Of a stretch of 64,000 bases of DNA, positions 34,605 to 41,426 are shown piece after piece. A program made the translations under genes and the position numbers. The notes under the pieces are model-generated. The model made no database searches. It saw nothing but the letters and a program-made list of their open reading frames with translations, and was not told the DNA's origin. Source of the DNA: Catillopecten margaritatus gill symbiont (lineage in GTDB: Bacteria; Pseudomonadota; Gammaproteobacteria; PS1; Pseudothioglobaceae); the NCBI GenBank assembly GCA_037956075.1, contig CP138327.1, positions 930,001 to 994,000 of the forward strand, in the 5' to 3' direction. The number at the start of each line of letters is the position of its first letter. The first letter of the stretch is position 1.

Positions 34605-35234
34605 GTGCAAACTGAAGATGTAATAAAATTAGCAGAAAATCTAATTGAAATTTCTGTCTCTATTGGTGAAAAGGACTATGTTAAGTTTAGAGGGATATAT
34701 GCTAGGGTTTGTGATTTTCTTGCTAAATTTGCAGGAGCTAAAAGTCCTTTCTTAACTCAAATATCTAATTTGCCACGTGATAAAGCTAGCGCAGGAGAAT
34801 ATCTCGCTGAAATATTGCGTTCATTTATAGCTCATTTACAGGATGGGCTTGTTGGTGGGCTTAGTCCTCGGAGACAAGCAGAAATAGACGTTACTTCTGA
34901 TTTTCTTGAACAAGCACAAGGGTTGCTGTCTTCCAAAAAAGTCCATCCTGCAGCACCTGCAGTATTAATTGGTGCAGCACTTGAGGAATTTCTTAGAAAT
35001 TGGGTAGAAGACAGTGGGTTGTCCTTAGGTGGAAAAAAGCCTAGCCTTGATTCCTATGCAACAACTTTAAGGTCAGAAGAATTAATTACAAAACAAGACA
35101 TGAAAGATATTGCTTCTTGGGGTGGCACTAGAAATCACGCTGCACATGGGGAATGGGAAGCGTTGGGGGATTCTCCAAGAATTAGATTAATGTTAGAAGG
35201 TGTTAACTTATTTATGAGAAGGTATGGGGAGTAA
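34605..35234 (+). CDS. HEPN-like cassette protein (209 aa)
   Basis: Start chosen at the GTG at 34605, seven bases after the RBS AAGGA; the longer frame from 34545 would begin inside attC2. Helical protein with no signal peptide. The C-terminal half reads APAVLIGAALEEFLRNWVED (about residues 120-140), later GGTRNHAAHGEWE (about 180-192). The Rx4H motif (RNHAAH), preceded by a long helix with LIGAALEEFLR, is typical of HEPN-fold RNases and abortive-infection proteins. The N-terminal half is not recognised. Single-gene cassette between attC2 and attC3. Confidence 0.65.
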   Translation: MQTEDVIKLAENLIEISVSIGEKDYVKFRGIYARVCDFLAKFAGAKSPFLTQISNLPRDKASAGEYLAEILRSFIAHLQDGLVGGLSPRRQAEIDVTSDFLEQAQGLLSSKKVHPAAPAVLIGAALEEFLRNWVEDSGLSLGGKKPSLDSYATTLRSEELITKQDMKDIASWGGTRNHAAHGEWEALGDSPRIRLMLEGVNLFMRRYGE

Positions 35235-35239
35235 AATTC

Positions 35240-35331
35240 TAACAATAGCTTCCAGCGGACTACCATAAGCGTCATTTTTTTTGCGAAGCAAAAAAACCGC
35301 CCCTTATGGTAGTTGCTGAAGCTGGCGTTAT
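35240..35331 (+). other. attC recombination site 3
   Basis: 92 bp, TAACAATAGCTTCCAGCGGA to GTTGCTGAAGCTGGCGTTAT. Same loop and arms as attC2, with compensating changes such as CCATAAG / CTTATGG. The close match of attC2 and attC3 means both came from one integron platform. Confidence 0.9.
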
Positions 35332-35421
35332 GATTTAAGTGCATTTGAAGCTCTCCGCTTGGAGTAGCTTATGCTGTATAATTTAAGGTGCAATCAAAAA
35401 CCTCTTTAGGATGTATAGAAT

Positions 35422-35571
35422 ATGATTAAAAATCAATCTCTTCCAGTAATAACTGAAATCCCAAGTGAAGAACAAGAGGTATTTGATAAATTAATCAAAT
35501 CATGTCGAAGTAAGTATATTCGCACATCTCAAGAAATTGTAGATAAAATATTTAGGGTCTTAACTAGTTAA
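35422..35571 (+). pseudogene. 5' fragment of a cassette gene cut by IS copy 2
   Basis: ATG at 35422 after attC3. The frame reads MIKNQSLPVITEIPSEEQEV, then FDKLIKSCRSKYIRTSQEIV, and enters the IS after 44 codons, ending at a TAA inside the IS terminal repeat. The truncated product is not recognised; the charged helical opening is not diagnostic. No attC can follow it because the IS interrupts the cassette. Confidence 0.6.
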
Positions 35572-35600
35572 GCAATTTTTAATTGCTTAAAATACTAGCT

Positions 35601-36293
35601 ATGAAAAGGAAAAATAAGTATTACAATCGTTCAAGACTTTCAGAGGCAAAATTTAGAGAAGTTATTAAATATTTTTCAGTGGATTTAAGCGCTACTCAAA
35701 TAGCACAATTAACCAATCTAAATTTAAACACTGTTAATAAAATTTTGACACTTGTAAGGATAAGAATTTTTGAATTATCAGACCAATATCAACTTCAATC
35801 TGCCCCACTAGTGGGGCAGATTGAAGTTGATGAAAGCTACTTTGGTGCTCGATGCGTCCGTGGGAAACGCGGCCGAGGTGCCAGGGGCAAGATAATCGTA
35901 TTTGGCTTATTGAAACGAGGTGATAAGGTTTATACTCAAATTATAGAAAAGTGCGATAGAATAACCCTTCACAGCATAATAAAAGACAAAACATCAACAG
36001 ATAGTATTATTAATTCTGACGGATGGCGTGGATATAATGGCTTAGTAGATTTTGGCTATAAAAAGCATTATCGTGTTCATCATGGTAAGAATAAATTTGC
36101 CAGAGGAAATTCTCATATTAACGGCATCGAATCTTTTTGGGGTTATGCTAAAATTAGGCTAGTAAAATTTAAAGGAATGAATAAAAAAATGTTTAAATAT
36201 CATCTTAAAGAATGTGAATTTAGATTTAATAATCGTAAGCAAGATATGTATAAAATCTTACTTGATAATTTTAGAAAAGAGCCGCTTAACTAG
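35601..36293 (+). CDS. ISXO2-like (IS1595 family) transposase
   Basis: 230 residues from the ATG at 35601 (an in-frame TTG is six codons upstream). An N-terminal helix-turn-helix (LSATQIAQLTNLNLNTVNKI, about residues 27-46) is followed by the ISXO2-like DDE domain. First Asp in GQIEVDESYFG (about residue 81), second in IINSDGWRGYNG (about 138), and HINGIESFWGYAK near the C-terminus for the third position. No zinc-ribbon domain is seen at the N-terminus. It is the only intact transposase of this type in the window. Confidence 0.93.
   Translation: MKRKNKYYNRSRLSEAKFREVIKYFSVDLSATQIAQLTNLNLNTVNKILTLVRIRIFELSDQYQLQSAPLVGQIEVDESYFGARCVRGKRGRGARGKIIVFGLLKRGDKVYTQIIEKCDRITLHSIIKDKTSTDSIINSDGWRGYNGLVDFGYKKHYRVHHGKNKFARGNSHINGIESFWGYAKIRLVKFKGMNKKMFKYHLKECEFRFNNRKQDMYKILLDNFRKEPLN
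35788..35831. repeat. 44-bp perfect palindrome inside IS copy 2
   Basis: Identical to the palindrome at 31522-31565: 22-base arms meeting at ACTAGT, in the coding sequence of the transposase before the first catalytic Asp. In mRNA it can fold into a 20-bp hairpin. Confidence 0.95.
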
Positions 36294-36302
36294 TTAAGAC
36301 CC

Positions 36303-37223
36303 AAGATTATTATTGACATCTACATCGTTACTTGAGGTGATTTGAATATCACCCTTTGCACTTATTTTTTGTAAAGATAGGGTGCCATTATTGTTGATAA
36401 TAATATCCCCGGTAGAGGCTAGCATCTCAGGTGGAAGATTAACACCCAGCCCTTTATCGGTGCCTACGAGAGTAATTCGATTAGCATACATGCCGCCCAA
36501 ATTAGAAGTGTCAAGCAATAAATTTTGAGCTTGCTCTGAATGGCGTGATTGGGTAATATCGCCCTCTTTGTTGATTGTATTTTGACCTAGTTTAATATTG
36601 AGGTTCTTGGCATTAATACTGGCATTAAGTTGTAGGTAATGGCTGTAAATATTGGTGCTATCTTGATTCCTTGCATTTAAACCTGTGCCTTCAATTAAAA
36701 TATCACCGCCATTAACAGTGAGACCATTAAATTGGTTATTGTTAAAGATTGGCTTGCCTGTGGTTAGGGTAATGTTGTTAGTGTTAATAAAGCCAGCGCC
36801 ATTAATAGTTAAGCCATTAGGGTTGGCAATAATTAAATCTGCTTTTTGACCTGCTATCTCGGTCCATCCTTTTAAACTGGAGCGGTTGGTACTGGATACT
36901 TCGTTAAGAATAACAGTTGCGTTATTCGTGAGGTTTTTATTGCCAAAAATAATACCGCCAAGTTGAGTATCAACATTGGTTTGTTTTGAGTTGTTAAGAA
37001 TCAGCCCTTCACTGCCGACATTGTAATGAATAAATTTGTTGTGCGATAATCCATCGCTATTAGGATTGGCAATATTAACGATAGGAACATTATTACGAGC
37101 TTTGTCTAATGCGGTGTTGGTTGAACCATCTGTTTGAAGTGGTACGCCATAAGCTACTAAGGGTATAAATGCCAAATATGCAGCAAAATAGATTAGGAAT
37201 ATTTTTTTAAAAAATGCTGGCAA
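36303..37223 (-). pseudogene. 5' fragment of a TpsA (FhaB/CdiA-like) exoprotein, cut by IS
   Basis: 307 codons from the ATG at 37223 to the IS boundary; the frame ends a few codons inside the IS. Signal peptide at residues about 1-27 (KKIFLIYFAAYLAFIPLVAYG). Then the two-partner-secretion domain: IVNIANPNSDGLSHNKF, GWTEIAGQKADLIIANPNGL with the NPNG motif, and beta-helix repeats (NITLTTGKPI, GGDILIEGTGL). The repeat region and C-terminus of the exoprotein are missing. Its probable transporter, also truncated, lies beyond the second IS copy at 30341. Confidence 0.9.
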
Positions 37224-37255
37224 CTTTAAAGGTAGTCTGGGTAAAGATATGATAA

Positions 37256-37316
37256 TACCCTAATCCAAAAGCAGGAATCACAAACCTGGCGCTATCTCTA
37301 CTTTTGGATTGGGGTA
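37256..37316. repeat. MITE family 1, miniature copy
   Basis: TACCCTAATCCAAAA (37256-37270) and TTTTGGATTGGGGTA (37302-37316) are the terminal repeats of family 1 with only 31 bases between them. The interior does not match the 200-bp copies, so it is an internally deleted or solo-end form. Confidence 0.65.
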
Positions 37317-37373
37317 ATGCTCTTTTTTATGCTGTGTATTTGTTAATATCAAAATTACAATATCGCTATCTTA

Positions 37374-37706
37374 TTATTTTTTATCTGGTACATTATTCTC
37401 TTTTGGAGGTTCATAATTTGGGTCGTTGGGGTTCATAAAAATGAAGCCATAACCACCCTCAGTATCAATTTCGTCAAAATCTACGACGGTGCCTTCTAAC
37501 AAATCCTTTTGTGCATAGGCGATAACATATTCAATGCCGTTAGATTCTAAATGAATATCGCCGTCTGAAAATTCATCAAAACCCATTAGATATTGAAAAC
37601 CTTCATCGGTTTTATCGATGGCGAAACGCATTTGTAAACCTTGTGTGTCTGGGTTTTGAGTGGATAGTCCGATTTCTTCGGCAGCACGCTTAGTAATTGT
37701 AATCAT
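37374..37706 (-). CDS. dsrR: DsrR, IscA/HesB-fold accessory protein
   Basis: 110 residues with the A-type scaffold fold (MITITKRAAEEIG, LQMRFAIDKTDEGFQYLMGF, GIEYVIAYAQKDLLEGTVVD) but without any cysteine, as reported for DsrR, which affects dsr expression or maturation rather than carrying FeS clusters. Ends with a polar tail (NYEPPKENNVPDKK). The ATG overlaps the dsrN stop by four bases, and it is the last gene of the dsr operon. Confidence 0.88.
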   Translation of the reverse strand: MITITKRAAEEIGLSTQNPDTQGLQMRFAIDKTDEGFQYLMGFDEFSDGDIHLESNGIEYVIAYAQKDLLEGTVVDFDEIDTEGGYGFIFMNPNDPNYEPPKENNVPDKK

Positions 37707-39070
37707 ATTTTTTTAGTCGTGTAAGAGGTTGAACCTCTTACATGGTAGATAAAGTTAATAAATTGTTTAACCCAATGATTTCCGCCAACACTGCGTAAAT
37801 GAGTGTAGGTGGCTAACAGATTGTGGGTCAAAATGCCATCTTGCTTATTATCCACACCTACACCGCGTAAGACCTTGTAGGCATAGTGGGTTTTTGGATT
37901 TAGGTTTTCTAGCTTAGAGTAATGGAATTCGTGTGCGTAAATTTTGTTAGCAACATTTACCCAAGGGTGGTTGTTCGTTGGGGCGAGTTGAACATAGCCC
38001 CTACCGATTGGTTTGGGGGTCATTAGGGTATCGCCTTCAATAACACCTACCATTTTATGTGATTTGCCTTGGTGGGTAATTTTTCGACTGAGGTACATTA
38101 AGCCGCCACATTCTGCATAGGTGGGTAAGCCCTTTTCAATTTTTAATTTAATGTCGGAGAGTAAAGATTGGTTGGCACTGAGTTTTTCGAGTTGCATTTC
38201 TGGGAAACCGCCACCGATAAATAAACTATCACATTTTGGTAATTTTGTTGCACTTAGGGTGTTAAAAAATTCAATCTTAACGCCGAGTGATTTGAAGGCA
38301 TCTAAATCGTCTTGATAATAAAAACCAAAAGCTTGGTCTTTAGCAACGGCAACTGTTAAGTTGGCAGAAGTCGCAACTGGTTTTGATGCTACAGATGTTA
38401 TTTTGTTATTTAATGACAAAATTTTATCTAAATTAACTTGGTCAGTAACCAGTTCGCCAGCACGGTCGATGAAAATTTGAGATTGTGCAGATTCATTAGC
38501 GGGCATTAATCCTAAGTGGCGTTCATCAATAATCAAATCTTTAGAACGGCGGATGGCACCGAGAACAGGCACATCGGTGTAATATTCAATGGCTTGAACG
38601 AGTTTTGATTCGTGGCGTTCTCCTGCGACTTTGTTAAGGATTACGCCTGCAATATTAACATCGGGATCAAAGGCTTGGTAACCCATTAATAACGGTGCAA
38701 CACCACGAGTAATACCGTTGGTGTCAATGACTAAAACAACGCTTGAACCCAGTAATTTCGCCATATCGGCATTGGCATCACCGCCCATTGTATTCATACC
38801 ATCATACAAACCTTTATTGCCTTCGATAAAGGTAATATCACTTGGTTGTTGATTAAACAATTCGGTGATTTCTTCTTCGGACATTGTGTAAAAGTCTAAA
38901 TTATAACAAGGGTTACCACTGGCTTGAGAAAGCCAAATTGGGTCAATGTAATCAGGGCCTTTTTTAAAGGCTTGGACTTTGAGAGATTTTGCTTTAAAAG
39001 CGGCACACAGACCTAAACTGACAACAGTTTTACCTGAAGATTTATGTGCAGCAGAAATATAGATGGACAT
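37703..39070 (-). CDS. dsrN: DsrN, sirohaem amidase (CobB/CbiA family)
   Basis: 455 residues. Glutamine-dependent amidation of sirohaem to the sirohaem amide of DsrAB, by analogy with cobyrinate a,c-diamide synthase. An N-terminal P-loop-like segment ISAAHKSSGKTVVSLGL (about residues 5-21) and a KKGPDYIDPIWL block are present. The C-terminal glutaminase domain has the nucleophile Cys in YAECGGLMYLS (about 325) and the histidine in YAHEFHYS. It sits 22 bases after dsrP, consistent with the allochromatium-type gene order. Confidence 0.92.
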   Translation of the reverse strand: MSIYISAAHKSSGKTVVSLGLCAAFKAKSLKVQAFKKGPDYIDPIWLSQASGNPCYNLDFYTMSEEEITELFNQQPSDITFIEGNKGLYDGMNTMGGDANADMAKLLGSSVVLVIDTNGITRGVAPLLMGYQAFDPDVNIAGVILNKVAGERHESKLVQAIEYYTDVPVLGAIRRSKDLIIDERHLGLMPANESAQSQIFIDRAGELVTDQVNLDKILSLNNKITSVASKPVATSANLTVAVAKDQAFGFYYQDDLDAFKSLGVKIEFFNTLSATKLPKCDSLFIGGGFPEMQLEKLSANQSLLSDIKLKIEKGLPTYAECGGLMYLSRKITHQGKSHKMVGVIEGDTLMTPKPIGRGYVQLAPTNNHPWVNVANKIYAHEFHYSKLENLNPKTHYAYKVLRGVGVDNKQDGILTHNLLATYTHLRSVGGNHWVKQFINFIYHVRGSTSYTTKKI

Positions 39071-39092
39071 CAGTTTGCCCCACTACGAAAGA

Positions 39093-40292
39093 TTATTTCT
39101 TATGATGTGGGTCTGCAACATCATCTGCCAAACTCTCAGGCAAGAACGGTAAGAACTTGATTAGAAAAGTAACGGCAATCAATGACACGGCAATGCCACC
39201 CAAGCCCAACATCGTTTCAGGCAATGAAGGTGTGTAAGCGGCGATACCACCATAACCTTCTAAAATTTCTTTACCTGGGAACATTTCCATTGGGTACGCT
39301 TGTCCGCCAACGATAATGACATACAGTTGAGCGATGCCACCGATTAAAACCAATACTGAAGCCAAGCCTAAAGTTGTGCGGTTGCCTTTAAATGCTGGAA
39401 GGTAAATCAATGCCATTGGCACTAAACCACCGATAACAATTTGCCCAATCCAGAAGAGTGGCGTATAGATATGTTCGCCGAATAAAATAAAACTTTCAAT
39501 GCCTGCGTTTTCAGCCAAATAGGCGCTACCTAAGTGTTTAACTGCGACAAAATACATGACTGCTGCCACGAATACGCCTAATAAATGACCTAAGCGATTA
39601 ACAATGGCATCGCCTAATGGGCGTTCAGTCCATTTGTAACTTGCCATCAAAATCAAGATAAAGAATGCCAAGCCAAAAGCAAAGGACATAACGATAAACA
39701 TCGGCGCCATAATCACCGCATCGTAGGCTTGTCGTGCGACTAAAAAACCAAAAATAGAACCTGTTCCCGTTGTTAGAATTAAACGCCAAGAGAATGCCGC
39801 TAAGCCCGCTTTGGAAGTAAATTTGTTCATACGGCGTTCAAACATCATCCACAAATAAACCGCAACAATCACAAAGAAACCATTATACAAAATAATATTC
39901 CAAGCAAAAATTGAGTTGAAATTGTATTCGGTCATCGCCACGATTAAACGGTCGGGACGACCTAAGTCTAAGACCAAGACCATTAAGCCACCTGCCAATA
40001 ATGCCAACGAAACTAAACCCGATAAACGCGCCAAAGGCTTATACATTTTCTTACCGAACACTGAGGCAATTGAAGCAACATTTAACGCACCCGAAGCTGC
40101 AACAATTAAGAACAAAGCGAAAACATGAGGCATACCCCAAACAACACGATTATTCATACCCGTCACATAATGTCCATGATGCTCCATAAATAACACACTG
40201 CCGAGTGACGCTAAAATCAGAATGCCAAGACCTGCAATCAGCGCATAAAAACCTAAACTTCTTCCTTGAATTTGTTGGTAACGAATGTTCAT
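39093..40292 (-). CDS. dsrP: DsrP, NrfD-type quinone-interacting membrane subunit
   Basis: 399 residues, about ten membrane helices (for example LGFYALIAGLGILILASLGS and ALFLIVAASGALNVASIAS). It belongs to the NrfD/PsrC family and forms with DsrO and DsrJ the periplasm-facing part of the DsrMKJOP complex, exchanging electrons with quinone. The final part (FLPESLADDVADPHHKK) is cytoplasmic. Four bases separate it from dsrO. Confidence 0.94.
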   Translation of the reverse strand: MNIRYQQIQGRSLGFYALIAGLGILILASLGSVLFMEHHGHYVTGMNNRVVWGMPHVFALFLIVAASGALNVASIASVFGKKMYKPLARLSGLVSLALLAGGLMVLVLDLGRPDRLIVAMTEYNFNSIFAWNIILYNGFFVIVAVYLWMMFERRMNKFTSKAGLAAFSWRLILTTGTGSIFGFLVARQAYDAVIMAPMFIVMSFAFGLAFFILILMASYKWTERPLGDAIVNRLGHLLGVFVAAVMYFVAVKHLGSAYLAENAGIESFILFGEHIYTPLFWIGQIVIGGLVPMALIYLPAFKGNRTTLGLASVLVLIGGIAQLYVIIVGGQAYPMEMFPGKEILEGYGGIAAYTPSLPETMLGLGGIAVSLIAVTFLIKFLPFLPESLADDVADPHHKK

Positions 40293-40296
40293 AATA

Positions 40297-41028
40297 TTAA
40301 ATCCCGCTATAACGCACGCCAGTATTCAGATTTAAATCTGCTCTGATTTGAGTGCTTTGAACTTTTTTAAGGGTTTGATTGATTTTGCTATTGGCATCAT
40401 ACAAATCACCAAAAATAACCGCATCACTATCAACGGCTGCTGCACAAGCTGGCACTTCGCCTTTATCAACGAGGTGCACGCACATTGTGCACGCTTCAAC
40501 TGTGCCTTTGCCTCGTGGCATATGTTCTTTTTGATTACTTAAATCCTCATGCACAAATGAACGAGAATCGTAAGGGCAAGCCATCATACAATAACGACAA
40601 CCGATACATAAATGTCTGTCAACCAAAACAATACCATCTTCTCGTTTCATTGAGGCATTGGTTGGACACACATCAACACAGGGCGGTTGTTCGCAATGTT
40701 GACACATCATTGGCAGTGCGTCAATTTTGCCTGTCGCTTTGTCTTTAATTTTAACTTTTCTGATCCAATTTGGTTTTTGCTCGCCTGTAGAGTGTGTTTC
40801 ATCACCCCAACCATTTTCTTCTTGGCAGGCACTAACCATATCTCCAATATCAGATTCAGTTAACTTATTGGTGTCAACCAACATGCCCCAACGCTTTTCA
40901 TTGGTTACTGGGTTATCGTTAGCACCCGCAAAAGTTGTTAAACTAATGCCACTGGCAATGGTTGCCACACCTGCGGTTGCAATACCTGTGTTTTTAATAA
41001 AATCACGACGATTTAATTGATTACTCAT
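40297..41028 (-). CDS. dsrO: DsrO, periplasmic ferredoxin-like FeS subunit
   Basis: 243 residues from the ATG at 41028, which shares one base with the dsrJ stop; a longer frame to 41100 has no support. Twin-arginine signal (LNRRDFIKNTG, then VATIASGISL). Cys clusters for 4Fe4S: CQHCEQPPCVDVC, CIGCRYCMMACP, CTMCVHLVDKGEVPAC. It carries electrons between DsrJ and DsrP on the periplasmic side. Confidence 0.95.
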   Translation of the reverse strand: MSNQLNRRDFIKNTGIATAGVATIASGISLTTFAGANDNPVTNEKRWGMLVDTNKLTESDIGDMVSACQEENGWGDETHSTGEQKPNWIRKVKIKDKATGKIDALPMMCQHCEQPPCVDVCPTNASMKREDGIVLVDRHLCIGCRYCMMACPYDSRSFVHEDLSNQKEHMPRGKGTVEACTMCVHLVDKGEVPACAAAVDSDAVIFGDLYDANSKINQTLKKVQSTQIRADLNLNTGVRYSGI

Positions 41029-41411
41029 TACATTTCCTCTTTTGGTGTGGTGCGATGACAAGAGAAGCAATCCAAACTGGTGCCGACTTTTTCGTGGCAA
41101 GTTGAACAGAATTGACCTTTTTCATTAATGGGTATATGATTGTCGTCCTTGGTGGTGCTGTGGCAATTAACACAGCCTTTTAACGATTGCTCTCTGGTGC
41201 GAATACCTTGACGCAAAGTTTTATCGCGTTTGTGCAATAAAAACTCAGGGTGCATTTTTCTAATTTCAGCAAGGCTTGGATGAATCTCTCTACTCTTGCC
41301 TTCTTCCTTTAACTCAGTGGCTCTGTCGCCAAGATTAACATGCTTATCGCCATCGTGTGCAAAAGCAACATTCAGTGACAGCGTTAGAAAAATAGTCAAT
41401 AAATACTTCAT
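41028..41411 (-). CDS. dsrJ: DsrJ, triheme cytochrome c
   Basis: 127 residues. Signal peptide (MKYLLTIFLTLSLNVAFA). Three haem c motifs CxxCH: CVNCH (about residue 78), CSTCH (about 102) and CFSCH (about 115). The short form with three haems is characteristic of DsrJ. Translationally linked to dsrO, and 15 bases after dsrL. Confidence 0.95.
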   Translation of the reverse strand: MKYLLTIFLTLSLNVAFAHDGDKHVNLGDRATELKEEGKSREIHPSLAEIRKMHPEFLLHKRDKTLRQGIRTREQSLKGCVNCHSTTKDDNHIPINEKGQFCSTCHEKVGTSLDCFSCHRTTPKEEM

Positions 41412-41426
41412 AATAATGCCTTTAAA

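Larger units (their letters stand above)
35555..36302 (+). mobile_element. IS1595-type insertion sequence, intact copy 2
   Basis: 748 bp, terminal inverted repeats GGGTCTTAACTAGTTAAGC / GCTTAACTAGTTAAGACCC, perfect over 19 bp and themselves containing the palindrome CTTAACTAGTTAAG. Inverted relative to copy 1. Outer eight bases (AATATTTA left, AAGATTAT right) show no duplication. Confidence 0.93.

Noticed and set aside
31799-35554. Complete integron with integrase
   Set aside because: No tyrosine-recombinase ORF or attI is seen here; the only tyrosine recombinase in the window (52151) has the XerD layout without the integron-specific insert.
31052-36302. Simple composite transposon with target duplication
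   Set aside because: Outer flanking 8-mers (TTATTATA and AAGATTAT) differ, and the flanking genes are two different truncated genes, so a single clean insertion is not supported.
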